Positions 22,169 through 34,104 of a DNA stretch of 64,000 nucleotides are shown one piece after another. How positions within the stretch are numbered: position 1 is the stretch's first letter; every line of letters begins with the position of its first letter. The position numbers were made by a program, and so were the translations under genes. A model generated the notes under the pieces. That model was not told the origin of the DNA and made no database searches. It worked only from the letters and a program-made list of their open reading frames with translations. The DNA is from Cucumis sativus (lineage: Eukaryota; Streptophyta; Magnoliopsida; Cucurbitales; Cucurbitaceae), in assembly GCF_000004075.3 (NCBI RefSeq), contig NC_026661.2, positions 21,480,307-21,544,306 of the forward strand, in the 5' to 3' direction.

Positions 22169-25100
22169 ATGAAGATTCCAAACTTACATTTCCTTTTCTT
22201 AATCTTCACCGCAGTTTTCTTCATCGCACAAAGTTCTCTAATCGACGATGTTTCTTCACCGGAAAAACGCCTTGCCTTCTTCATATTTGGCGATTCCCTT
22301 TTCGATCCTGGAAACAACAATTTCATCAACACCACCGAAGATTTCCGCGCTAACTTCACGCCCTACGGTGAATCGTTCTTCAAAACTCCGACCGGAAGGT
22401 TCTCCGACGGCCGTCTCGTGCCTGATTTCGTCGGTAATTACTCAAAGCAGAGACTGAAAATCTGAAACTGTAACTCCTACTCTACTCGTTGCAATTTCGT
22501 GTTCTTAGAACTAAATTTCTTTTTTACAGCGGAGTATGCGAATCTGCCTTTGATTCCGGCGTATTTAGATCCTCACAACAAACGATACATCCATGGTGTT
22601 AATTTTGCATCCGGTGGAGGCGGCGCTTTGGTTGAAACTCATCGAGGATTCGTACGATTCTTCAATCGACTAAACAACATTGCTTTGCGTTTTTCCTATG
22701 ATAAATATTGATTTTATTTTTTCAGGCGATAGACATTGAAACTCAACTTAGGTATTTCAAGAAGGTGGAGAGATCGATAAGGAAGAAGCTGGGGGATTGG
22801 AGAGCGTATAATTTGTTTTCGAATTCGGTGTATTTGTTCAGTATCGGAGGAAATGATTACATCGTTCCGTTTGAAGGCTCCCCTATTTTTGATAAGTACA
22901 CTGAAAGAGAGTACGTGAATATGGTGATCGGAAATGCCACGGCGGTGCTCGAGGTAAGTTTCAATCTCAATGCTTAAATTGCAACTAAAGCAAAATACGG
23001 AATATTAAAGAAAAAAAGGGTCAATTCGATTCCCTTTTTTCCTATCACTGTTTCTAAAACTTCAACCCAATTGTGATAAACTTAAAAAAGGAAATTGCAT
23101 CAAATTATCATACACTGATTATAAACAAGGTGGAACTTATTAAGTGGCTAGCACGTGCTCATTCACATTTTCTATTTTTATGTTTTAATATTAAATTTTA
23201 AACGTTACGTTATATATTAAATAATACTTTATTGTTACTAAATTAAAAAAAATAACACAATATTGAAACGGTTGATAAAATATAGCATAAACTCGATTAA
23301 ACTTTGGTAGGAGTTTTCATTTTTTAGTTTTTTTTTATCTGTGAGAACAATTTTCTTTTTAAATTTAGTCGTAAAATTTGATTAGATAGTAGCGTTGAAT
23401 TAGAAATAATTAGTTAATTATATTATTTTATAAAGTCTAGAAATAAACAATTTAGGTTGTAATAGGAAACTTATCAGCTTTGGTTCTTTGCAAGTGTTAT
23501 CTCTTTCAGTATGCATTTCCCCTTGTGTAACCATTACTTTAGTCTAACACCTCAACACGCTACATCATTAATGTAAGTAATCCCATTAAGTATAATGAAT
23601 TTGGTGTAGTTTTGTTGTCTTTAGTGTAAATAATTTATCAAAATTTTCTATTTTTGAAAAAAATTCCTAACCTAAACTTGGCTGCTTTTTTTATGGATGA
23701 GTTAACAAGTAGGTAGGAGTGAATTGGGCTATGCAGTAAAAGTACATGTGCCATTAACAAATCAAAACAAACTAATAAACACTAATTCATTAGATATTTG
23801 AAATTTGATGAGGAATGAGAAGGTTTAGAATTGAAAATGCAATTTAGTTTCAAATAATTGGATTGATTGTTTTTTTTTCTTTGATGGGGATAGGAAATAT
23901 ACAAGAAAGGGGGAAGGAAATTTGCGTTTGTCGCGGTGCCTCCTTTAGGTTGTTTACCACACATAAGATTAGTGAAAAAGGCCGGCGGCCATGGAAGCTG
24001 TTGGGATGAACCTTCAGCGCTTGTAAGGCTTCACAATAAGCTTCTTCCTGGTGCTCTTCAGAAACTTGCTGACAAACTCCAAGGATTCAAATACACCGTT
24101 GGTGATACCTATACTATGCTTCAAAACAGAATAGATAACCCTTCAAAATATGGTAAATTCCTCAATTCCTTTGATCTTAATTTGTTCCCTGAGCTTTATT
24201 TTCATTTTTTTTTTGCTGATCCTGTGTCTTAGATTTACGCCATATTGACTTGGAAGTATGAGAAAAACCTGAAAGAAGAAATGGTTAGAGTACATGTAGG
24301 AGAAATATCTAAAGATTTGAGAAGATATAATTCGATAGCTCTAGCTCATAATGGCTTTTAAGTATCCCAACTTCTTTGACCCTTCCAATGAGCTTAATGC
24401 CAAAAAAACTGTCGATGGTGTGAGCACTTCCCATTGCAGGGAAGCAAAGATCCAACTCTAGATTTTCAAAGGATGTTTTGAGTGATGAGTTGGTTTTTTG
24501 GGTTATGATAGTCTATTTTGGAGCAGCAGTTTGTGTGTATGTGCAATTTATTTTATTCTGGACAGAAAATATTGAATACCTTATATATAACACAAAGAGA
24601 AGGTGAATATGAGTGAAAAATAGTAATTACGGTATAAACATGATATCAAAGAAGGATTCAACTTGATAATATTGTAGTTCATCTATTTGTAGTTGAACGT
24701 CGAAACACTCCCTTATATATTTTTTGTTTGAAGTATATGATGATTTGTAGAATATGAGATATGATCATACAAAAAAAAAATGATAGTAAAAATAGGATAA
24801 AAATCTAAAAATGAAGCATTAAAAGAAATAGAGGAAAGAAAAATTAGAATTTTATTTTGATCAATTGGTCAACTCAAACACCCTACTTATGATATATATT
24901 CTTGTTTAGAATGTCAGAAGCTTAACTCTAAGTTGGGTGTTATTTGAATTAAATGGAAGTGTCCAATACCAGCCGAGAAACTTTTGATCGATTTGAAAGT
25001 TTAGAGGATGTGTGTTAGAGTAAAGTGAATTATTTACTAATTATTGTTAAGGTTATAATGAAAGGAACTTAATTATGATGTGTGTGGATGAAGGTTTCAA

Positions 25101-25344
25101 GGAAGAGAAAACAGCATGTTGTGGAAGTGGGAAATTTAGAGGAATATATAGCTGTGGAGGAATGAGAGGAGTGAAAGAGTTTGAGTTATGTGAAAATCCA
25201 AATGAATATTTGTTTTTTGATTCATATCATCCAAATGAAAGAGCTTATGAACAATTTGCAAAGCTAATGTGGAGTGGAGACTCCCAAGTCATCAACCCTT
25301 ACAGCCTCAAACAATTCTTTCAATATGCTTCATCACAACCTTGA
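22169..25344 (+). CDS. GDSL esterase/lipase 1 (GLIP type), tandem copy 1
   Basis: Secreted SGNH/GDSL hydrolase that cleaves ester bonds in lipid or acyl substrates. Five exons: 22169-22433, 22530-22651, 22726-22953, 23894-24152 and 25094-25344 (TGA), phases 1, 0, 0, 1; 374 aa, normal for the family. A signal peptide spans about residues 1-22. Block I is [14 protein letters not shown] with nucleophile Ser43; block II is HGVNFASGG; block III is SIGGNDY with Asn172; block V is [11 protein letters not shown] with Asp334 and His337, so the catalytic set is complete. Cys-rich [10 protein letters not shown] and FELCENP flank block V as usual. The exon 5 start is chosen because it yields the family sequence [14 protein letters not shown]; an acceptor 47 bases upstream is possible. 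AATAAA lies at 25362. By position it corresponds to the GLIP4/ESM1 cluster of Arabidopsis; the substrate is unknown. Confidence 0.93.
22954..23893 (+). other. Intron 3 of GDSL gene 1
   Basis: GT at 22954, AG at 23892-23893, 940 bp. AT-rich, no exon or clear element. The same-position intron in the tandem partner is 989 bp, with little visible similarity beyond the splice sites. Confidence 0.7.
24235..25000 (+). other. Extra DNA in intron 4 of GDSL gene 1, gene- or transposon-derived
   Basis: Intron 4 is 941 bp here but 294 bp in the tandem partner, so about 650 bp were gained here or lost there. The added part starts with coding-like sequence: a frame from about 24237 reads [18 protein letters not shown] then [16 protein letters not shown], and an ATG at 24351 reads [19 protein letters not shown] before stopping. 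I cannot name the source. Further on, CATGATATCAAAG near 24640 resembles a retroelement tRNA-Met primer site. Likely an old insertion carrying a gene fragment. Confidence 0.35.
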
Positions 25345-25514
25345 ACATTCTCTGTATTTGGAATAAAAACTTTGTGTTTTGCCATCATGTCGTATATATA
25401 ACCATCAATTGAATAAGGACTCATGTAATAACATTTTCGTTTCTTGTTTCTTGTTTATTTGTTTTATATTAAACATATATGTTCTCACACTACGTTGATT
25501 GAGTGAGATACTTT

Positions 25515-25745
25515 TCTTGTACTACATAATAATGTTTATGTAGTTGAATTTCATAGCCATCTCGGAGCAACATTGGCTCAAGATCATTGACATAGTTCTT
25601 GAAATTAACAATATTATTGACATAATGCTTATGTAGTATGATCTGGACTAAAGTTGCTCCAAGATGGCCCTGAGATCATACCACATAAGTATTATGTCAA
25701 TGATATTGTGAATTTTAAGTATTATGTAGTATAATTCAGAGCCAA
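25515..25745. mobile_element. MITE-like imperfect inverted-repeat element
   Basis: TACTACATAATA near 25520 pairs with TATTATGTAGTA near 25725. Inside, GCCATCTCGGAGCAAC (about 25556-25571) is the reverse complement, with one mismatch, of GTTGCTCCAAGATGGC (about 25652-25667). Further arm motifs (ATTGACATA, TTATGTAG) are also mirrored. About 230 bp, non-coding; a foldback or MITE-like insertion is the simplest reading. No target-site duplication was established. Confidence 0.5.
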
Positions 25746-26205
25746 AGTTGCCAAGAGATCATATTTAGTTTAAATTAAAGTTCAATCTCAGTGATGCACT
25801 CAACTGAGAGATTGATATAAATTCTTTAAAGAGTTTTTTAAATTTGAGAAAGAATCTCTAGATCGATCTCGATCGAGATTGAACTCGAAGAAAAACAAAA
25901 TTACGAGCTTTTTAAAACCATGCTACTTTTGAAATATAAAATTAAAAGAATTATAGTTTTGTCAATTTTGCCTGTACTTTGTTAGCATATTACAAAAAAA
26001 AAATTAACATTTTATACCCATTCCAACCTTTATATTTTGGAAAATTGGACACTTGTTTTTTTAACCCCTTACCATTTAAAGTATGATGTAAGCAAAGAAA
26101 ACTTTCTATGATTAATTACTTTACAACCATTTTTCAAACCTATTCCCTATAAACTCCAAACATTTAAGCAATGTAATTTAGTAAAAAAAAAAAAAAAAGT
26201 TTAAT

Positions 26206-26297
26206 AAGAGTGAGATCATGCAATTAAAAAGAAATACTAATTAGTAAAAGTGAGCTCATGCAATTCAAAAGAAAAAAAAAAGATACTAATTAGTAAA
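26206..26297. repeat. 40-bp imperfect direct repeat x2
   Basis: Two units carry AGTGAGATCATGCAATT / AGTGAGCTCATGCAATT followed by an A-rich run and ATACTAATTAGTAAA. Local tandem duplication upstream of GDSL gene 2. Confidence 0.65.
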
Positions 26298-26604
26298 TGT
26301 CCATTTGCATGGAGGAGATGGGCCATTTGGCATTCATGGAAGATTTCATGCAACAAACTCTCTTTTAGTGTAAAATGACATTGCATTTTCCTAATTTGGA
26401 CTTTTCTTTCTTTCTTCATCTTCTTAATTCTTAATATTAACTTTTCCATAGTTTCTTCATCTTTTTTTTTTCATTCTTCTTATGCTAACTTTTCATTTTA
26501 TTTCTTATTCTCTTCCTCATTTTTTCTCCCCCTAATCTTCTTCCTTCCTTGGTTACTACTTATGAGACCAACTAAGTTGCATTTTCAAATGTAGTCACAT
26601 AAAT

Positions 26605-26750
26605 CAAAACACAACAAAATTTCAGATTATCAATGATATATACTAATAGATTTATAATCAGTCCATTGAAAAACATTGATAGAAGTGTTTATCATTAATA
26701 GAAAATTAAAATTTTCTATATTTTATGATTATTTTCAATATCATTGACAA
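26605..26750. repeat. Palindromic AT-rich dispersed element (family A)
   Basis: Left arm ACAACAAAATTTCAGATTAT, central TTGATAGAAGTG, right arm TTAATAGAAAATTAAAATTT and CTATATTTTATG. Same inverted plan as the other family A copies. Confidence 0.5.
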
Positions 26751-27253
26751 AAAAATTTCATTATTTAATTGTTAAAAAATGAAAAGAAAAAAAAAATTTG
26801 CTCATTAATATAAAATTAAATTTGTCGTTTGCTTAAAAAAATTGAAAATACAACAAAGTTTATCATCAATAAATAAATTCTTATGGTATTATGATTTATA
26901 GGTAATAAAATTCGCGACATCACTCTAACTTATTTTTTTATATTGACATTTTAAAACAAAAATTGGGTATGTTTACTAATATTTTTTAGGGTTTTTTTTC
27001 TTTCAAAAATAGCAAAAATTTATAAATTATTTTCAAAATTTACTCCACATATCTTTTTTTATGAAGTATAAATATTATGTCAAATATTCTTTTTTTTTTT
27101 TTTTTTGACATTTTCTAATTTATAATTTAGTATTATGTTTACGATTTTGGTTCAAGGAATTCAAATTTCTTTAACATAAAAGGACAAATTATTCACGTTT
27201 GCAAAAGACGAAGCTATGTTGAACAAATAAGAGCACGAGAAGAATCCGACTCC

Positions 27254-29874
27254 ATGGATCAGTTTCATAAGATGAAGATACCATCAATCTTCCATTTCCT
27301 TTTCTTAATCCTTTCCACATTTTTCTTCATCGCTCAACCCTCTCGAATCCACAATGTTTCTTCATCGCAAAATCGCCTCGCCTTCTTCGTATTCGGCGAT
27401 TCCTTTGTCGATTCCGGTAACAACAATTTCATCAACACCACCCAAACTTTCCGCGCCAATTTCACCCCCTACGGCCAAACTTTCTTCAAATCTCCAACAG
27501 GAAGATTCTCCGACGGCCGTATCATGCCAGATTTCATCGGTAATTACTCAAAAACATACACCAAAAAACCTCACACTCCTTTCGATTTCGTGTTCTTACA
27601 AGTGAATTTCTCTTACAGCGGAGTATGCGAATCTGCCTTTGATTCCGCCGTATTTAGATCCTCACAACAAACTCTACATCCATGGTGTGAATTTTGCATC
27701 CGGTGGAGCCGGTGTTTTGGTTGACACTCATCCAGGATTCGTACGGTTCTTCTTCAGTCAATCAAATTAACCAACCGCATTGCTTTGCGTTTTGGGCGAT
27801 CTTCTTTAATCTTCTGTGGTGAATACTGATTTTTAATTTTTCAGGCGATAGGCATGGAAACTCAACTTAGGTATTTCAAGAAAGTGGAGAGATCGATGAG
27901 AAAGAAGCTAGGGGATTCAATAGCGTATGATTTGTTTTCGAACTCTGTTTACTTCTTTCACGTCGGAGGAAATGATTACAAGATTCCGTTTGAAGACTCC
28001 TCTGTTCATGAGAAGTACAACGAAACAGAGCACGTTTATACGGTCATCGGAAACCTCACGGCGGTGGTCGAAGTAAGTGCCAATCTCAATGCTTTAGTTC
28101 AAATTTCAAATAATAGCCATTTTTTAATTTCATCCAATTGCGTTAAATTTCTTATTCGGTGGACTGAACTTTAAAATTTTGCTTATTTTCTAGAATTTGT
28201 TTTACGTAATTGTGAATAATATTTCCAAAAAAATAACCAAATGTCAAGTGACAATATTACTATATTTAAAATTACTTTTTAAAATATCAATTTTTACTTA
28301 AAACTTTAAAAGTATTTAAATATTTTTACTAAGATTGATTAGAAAATTCGTAGTAAAAATATCATACATGACAACAAAAAAATGTTTTTGGGAATTTTGA
28401 TGCATGAGCAAAAAAAATTAAAAACATAGGAAAAAAACTTAAATGAAATAGAAATTTTTTGATGAATTTTGCTAAATGGTTAATTTTTAAAAATTTTAAT
28501 TTTTTTTAATTGTATCTTGTCACTAACAAGCTCTTATCAATTCCACACATATATTTTTAAATATATGTATATAAATATATAAGGTTCTATTTTAGTTTTA
28601 TATTTAATCAATTATCAATGCGAACTATTTAAAGAAAAAGCAGAAGGTGTTAGAAAATTATTAATTATCAATTAATATATTTAAAAAAATTGCAGACACC
28701 AATTCTAAATTGAAATTTTTTTAAAAAAAATATAGAGATTAAATTGAATTCAAATAACCAAAATAAAATTATTGAAAACATAAAAATTAAGGACTCATTC
28801 CATTTTTGAACTTTTTTAAAAAATCAAATCTATAAACACTTATTTCCCCTCAAGTGAATTCAAGTCTTGATTGTCTTAAAAATTAAAAGAAAGCATAATT
28901 AATATTAAAAATAAAATATCCAAAACCGTAGTTAAATTGAAAGAAATTCTTATCAATTAATTGTAATAAATCGTTTAAATTATTTGCAAAATATAGAAAG
29001 AAGAAGAACTGAAATGAAAAGGTTGAATGAGATTGATTGATTTTGATGATTATGGGGATAGGAAATATACAAAAAAGGAGGAAGGAAATTTGCGTTTGTG
29101 GCGATTCCTCCTTTAGGTTGTTTGCCAAACACAAGATTATTGAAAAAGGAAGGCGATGGAAGCTGTTGGGATGAAATTTCAGCACTTGCAATCCTTCACA
29201 ATAACCTTTTTCCTATTGCTCTTCAAAAATTTGCTGACAAATTTCCAGGATTCAAATACACCGTTGCCGATATGTATACTCTCCTTCAAAACAGAATCGA
29301 CAACCCTTCAAAATATGGTAAATTCCTCATTCCTCTCTTGCTAGCTCTTAGTTACTCTTATTTTACATATTATATCCTTCCATGTTTACGTTTGTTTAAG
29401 TAGAGATTATTCAAGTTAAATTATGACCACATAAAGAATTTTGTTAGAAAGACATGTAAGAAAGCTAGCATCGAAGTGATTTCATTATGGAACACTTTAA
29501 TTAGTTCTCTCTTAGTTATTTGAAAATTTTAGAGCATTGAAAGTGAAGTGTTTAGAAAATATTGTTGAGGTTATAATGAAAGGGATTTATGATATGTGTG
29601 TGTGGATGAAGGTTTCAAGGAAGGGAAGAAAGCATGTTGTGGAAGTGGAAGTTTTGGAGGAATATATAGCTGTGGAGGAATGATGAGAGGAATGAAAGAG
29701 TTTGAGTTATGTGAAAATCCAAAAGAATATTTGTTTTTTGATTCATATCATCCAAATGAAAGAGCTTATGAACAATTTGCAAAGCTAATGTGGAGTGGAG
29801 ATTCCCAAGTCATAAAGCCTTACAACCTCAAACAATTTTTTCAATATGGATCATTACAATCTTTTGAACATTGA
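27254..29874 (+). CDS. GDSL esterase/lipase 2 (GLIP type), tandem copy 2
   Basis: Close paralogue of the gene at 22169. Five exons with the same phases: 27254-27539, 27619-27740, 27845-28072, 29062-29317 and 29612-29874 (TGA); exons 2 and 3 have identical lengths (122 and 228) in both copies. The product is 384 aa, or 378 if the in-frame ATG at 27272 (MKIPS, aligned with copy 1) is used. Signal peptide to about residue 30. Block [15 protein letters not shown] (Ser50), block [11 protein letters not shown], block III HVGGNDY (Asn179), block [12 protein letters not shown] (Asp341, His344); the active site looks intact. Copy 2 lacks the residues between LVKKAGGH and GSCWD present in copy 1 and has a longer tail (SLQSFEH). 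AATAAA lies at 29890. Expected role: secreted ester hydrolysis; substrate unknown. Confidence 0.93.
28073..29061 (+). other. Intron 3 of GDSL gene 2
   Basis: GT at 28073, AG at 29060-29061. AT-rich with several poly-A/poly-T runs; no exon seen. Confidence 0.7.
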
Positions 29875-30589
29875 TCTCTTATATTGAAAAATAAACCTTT
29901 TTGTACTTTGCTATCCATTTTGCATACATATATATCACTCAATTTGAACATTTGAACAGTATGTTGAAATATTGCAAAATGCTCCCATCTATCCGTTTTT
30001 ATGATTATAGTTTTGTATGTGTATATGTATAGTTTTGGTTTTGGTTTTTTAGTGGATGAGGTGTTTGTAAAATTAACTTTCATAAATGAATAAAATAAAA
30101 TAAAATGATTAGCAAATAAGATATAAGTTAAAAGTTCAAGTTTAATCGACTATTAATTTTAAAATTTGTATCAAATAATTCTTTAAATTTTATAAGATTA
30201 GATAAACTTTCAACTCTTATATTTTTTAAAACAAGTTTCAAAATTTCGAATAATTGGGTGTACATTCAACGAATTTAGATTGCTATAATGTATTTCTTCT
30301 ATAAAGGTCTCTTAAATAGTGTCTTGAAAGAACTTGTTTGTATTACTTTATGGTTTAACTTTAAATCATTCCATTTTGTTTGTATATACATGTGAGAAAA
30401 CATTGTTGGTTGATGTTAGGATACATAATACAATAATTTAGCACTATTAGCTGATATAGTCAATAAATACTCCGATACTATTTTAAATTACCAATCAACT
30501 CAAAAACTTGAGTTATATAAATAGTATGAGGTTATTAAAACAAGATTGGTTATTGATTATTTAAAAAGTTTTCTACAAAAAAATTGAAT

Positions 30590-30780
30590 AAAAAAATGGA
30601 AAGCTCAAAAATAGCAAAATAATTTATAATAATAGAACTCGTGTTAGTTACATTTTCAAAATTGCAAAAATAGCAAATTTGAAAGTATATTACCATCTAC
30701 TGTCATATTTGTCAAGTTTAGAATATACAATATAGAGGTGTTATGAACAGTTCTTTTTTTAAAAAATTGTTATCTAATGT
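30590..30780. repeat. Family B dispersed repeat copy
   Basis: AAAATAGCAAAATAATTTATA, ATAATAGAACTCGTG, TTTTCAAAATTGCAAAAATA and GCAAATTTGAAAGT follow the order seen in the copies near 6300-6720 and 7885. Confidence 0.4.
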
Positions 30781-31869
30781 AATTTTTCTATAAAAACGTC
30801 AAATATATTAATTATACTACAAAAAGAGAAAAAATAAACCAAAAATAAAAAATAAAAGTATACATTAAACAATAAATTTCAATGTTATGTCCAAATTTTC
30901 ACTACAACAAATAGAATAAGTAATTTTAAACCTCCAATATGATATATTACATGTAAGCTATTTATTTTAGATTTATCAATATGAGATTCAACTTTTGTAT
31001 TGATTCTATTTATAAGTACTTCTTCGCATTTGTTATCGTCTCAAGTCTCTTTAAGGACTTGATCACTTTATCTAATCTCGCTGATCTGTATAAATTATGC
31101 TTACACTAGTGTCATGTCGAACCCTACCAAACTATCGTACCTAAGTCTAAGTTTATATACATAGAGTAAATAGTTCATTTAAGTGCATCGTTGTTTCTGA
31201 CATTCATGATTGTAGTGTGCATCAATTTGTAGATTTGAAGCGATCACTTTTTTTCCTTGAAATGGGCATCTTCCTTTGTCGGTTCCTTTACTCTTTGAAC
31301 GTAGCCTTTTCCATGTATTTTTCAGTCTTGCCTTGAAAACTCATTAACACAAATCGAATATTATTCCTTGACACATAATAATATGAGTTCATAATATACA
31401 TCACATCCTTGCATACGAATATAACAAACATATTAAATAGTAAACACATACAAACGGTCATGTGATTAGTAACATTTTTAATCGCACACTTGTTTTCTCG
31501 AATAGAATGAATCATTTATTTCAATCATTTATATCTTACTTTTGTTAGTTAATTAAGTAATATATAGTAATAAAAAATATATATTCACATGAAAATATCC
31601 CTTATAATAATATACTTGAATTAAATCTTAATTTTCTAATAACAATTTTTTTTATTGATACTATTATTTAAACTATATTAAGTTTTCTTCCATACACAAC
31701 AAATAAATAAAAAGATGGAATCTAAAATCGAGAATATATATAACATTATATAGTTTATATCTTTAAAGTGAAGGCATCATATAATTTGATTGAAAGCAAT
31801 AGAAAAGAATAGAATATATCACACATACAATAATTGTATCATTATATATTCCATTTTAACTTAAGCTCA

Positions 31870-32170
31870 AAGTCACTCAAATCTCTCTATCCTGAACGTT
31901 TTGTCAATATCAATTTATATCTCTAAACTTTAAATTTGTATCAATTTAAACCTTAAACTAATAATTATATCTATTTTAACACTAAACTTTAGAGGTTATT
32001 TTTTCAATTTTAATTACTTTAAACTCAAATTTTATAAGTGTGTTCGAAGGTTTAAATTGATATATTTATATAAGTTGATATACTTTGAAAATTTTAGGTA
32101 TAAATAATTGATATAATTATTATTTCAAAGTTTAAATTAATACCGCTAGTAAAATTTAGGGTATAAACTA
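31870..32170. repeat. AT-rich inverted repeat of CTAAACTTT / TTTAGGG motifs
   Basis: The left half has TCTAAACTTTAAATTTGTA, CAATTTAAACC and CTAAACTTTAGAGG; the right half has GGTTTAAATTGATA, AAAATTTTAGGTATAAA and AAATTTAGGGTATAAACTAA, close to the reverse complement of the left. A diffuse, old palindromic repeat. Confidence 0.4.
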
Positions 32171-32903
32171 ATACAAATATGAGAGGTATAAATAATTGAA
32201 ATTTTTCATTAATATATGAGGATGAGGATCTTCACCATCACCAATTCTTTCGATCTCAAACCACTATTTGAATATTGCTTTTGTGTATATCTTATCTTAT
32301 TTGGGTAAATCATTTTCATTATTACAAAATATCATTCCCAATAAATAACTTATTTTAAAGTTCTAAACTTTTATACTTCCAATTGCCTTTTCCCTATAAC
32401 AATTAAATCAATTCCAATATACATTGAAAAAATAAGACTCGTATTATTTTCTCAACTTTTTTCTTTTAATTTCCATTTTCTATATAACCTTCACTTATTA
32501 TTTACTTATTTAGGAGGTTGACTTAAACCGAATCAAAATAGTTAAATATTATTTAATTTTTAATAACGAAAATAAAGCTTAATCATTATAGAAAAAATAC
32601 TATTGACAGATAAGTTTGTATTTTGAATTTTCCAACTCAACCTCACGTAGAAAAAAGCGTACGTGTTCATTTGTTTTCTATATACTCATATATGTGTAGC
32701 TTTTGTTCTTATCATTTTTCTCTATACGTGATACAATATTAAATTCTACGTAATCAACTGTTTCGCGTAAGAGAAAATTTCTCATTAAATTATTTTGAAT
32801 TTTAAAAAGTTGATAGTTAAACATATTAATTTTAAACAATATATTTTACACGTTATCACAAAGAATAAAATTTTGTTTATTTATTAAATTCAAACATACA
32901 ACT

Positions 32904-32977
32904 ATTGTGAAAACATAGGACATTTAAGAAATAGTTTTCTATTGTGAAAACATAGGACATTTAAGAAATAGTTTTCT
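32904..32977. repeat. Exact 37-bp tandem repeat x2
   Basis: The unit begins ATTGTGAAAACATAGGACAT and ends AGTTTTCT. Copies at 32904-32940 and 32941-32977 are identical by eye, so the duplication is recent. Confidence 0.85.
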
Positions 32978-33004
32978 AAGTACGATTAAATAGATATTTT
33001 TTTA

Positions 33005-33165
33005 AATACAGTAAATTAAATTAAAATATTTATAATTTATTTCAAAATTTTGAATTATATCAGCTTTCTATTGATGTGACTAAGTACATATATAAATGTT
33101 ATCAATTTCTATTATTAATAGAATTTAAAATTTTGCTATATATCGTAAATATTTTGTCAAATTTG
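33005..33165. repeat. Palindromic AT-rich dispersed element (family A)
   Basis: Left arm AATTAAAATATTTATAATTT and TTCAAAATTTTGAATT; right arm TTAATAGAATTTAAAATTTT, GCTATATATCGTAAATATTT. One of the clearest copies. Confidence 0.6.
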
Positions 33166-34013
33166 TTTTCTTTTAAAATAAAATTAAACCACGTGCTGTT
33201 TAACCGAACTTTGAATTATTATTTTTTCAATATTTGGTTATTTATATAAAACATATACCAAAAAAAAGAAGAAGTATAAAATAAAAAGAAACTTTGTGAC
33301 ATGGATTTGCACCTTATGCATATATGATGAGGAGGAATCCCTAAAGTTGGGACCCAAAAAGCCTATTTCAATACAAATAAAAACTTGGAACTTATATATA
33401 TATTATATATTCTATTGTTTTTTTTAAAGATGCCTTTTTATTTTATTTTAATTATTATATTTTCCAATATTAGGAAGCGAAAGTTAGAGAATCCAAGATG
33501 TAACCAAACCCAAACTTATAACATTTTTCATGTGAACTCTAAGTCAAGATTGATTGGAATTTCGAATCCCTCGAAAACAAAAAAGAAAAGGAAAAAGAAA
33601 AAAGAAGTCTTCTTTGACTTTTTATTTCTTTCCATTTTTATTTTTGTCAAAACTTTTAATTAATTAATTTAATTTTACGCCTTCCCTCAATTATTGCTTG
33701 ATATGTTATGGTCTTCTGTCTTTTTCATTTTGACAGGTATTTTTCTTATTTCTTTTTTAAAAAATTAATGGGTTTTTATTAGAGTCACACCTCATCTACC
33801 AAAGAGTTGCTCACCCTCACTCACCTGATTTTTATGAATTTATTGCCTTTACTCTCTCTTTTTTTAAAATTAATAATAATAATTGTTTTGCTTTTGCATT
33901 TATAATAAATACCAACCTTTCTACAAGCTGTCAGAACAAAAATGTCCAACTTCCTTATTCAAGAGGGTTGAAAAAGAAGTCTCACAATGGTCTAAAAGGT
34001 TGTTTGGAAGTTG

Positions 34014-34104
34014 TTCTTAAATTATTTATATATATATATGTATATATTTGTTTTAAACAAATTCTTAAATTATTTAATATATATATATATTTGTTTTAAA
34101 CAAA
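34014..34104. repeat. Tandem repeat, units of 48 and 43 bp
   Basis: Each unit starts TTCTTAAATTATTTA, runs through a TA-rich stretch and ends TATATTTGTTTTAAACAAA; a third unit begins TTCTTAAAAG at 34105. The size difference lies in the TA run. Confidence 0.75.

Larger units (their letters stand above)
25345..27253. other. Intergenic region between the two GDSL genes
   Basis: About 1.9 kb without a gene. Holds the inverted-repeat element at 25515-25745, a 14-bp palindrome ATCTCGATCGAGAT at 25866-25879, a 40-bp direct repeat at about 26206-26297, poly-A and poly-T tracts, and a family A copy at about 26605-26750. Confidence 0.6.

Noticed and set aside
31288..31515. 75-codon minus-strand frame in a less AT-rich patch
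   Set aside because: Hydrophobic, Cys/Met-rich translation without motif; possibly old transposon DNA but nothing specific to support it.
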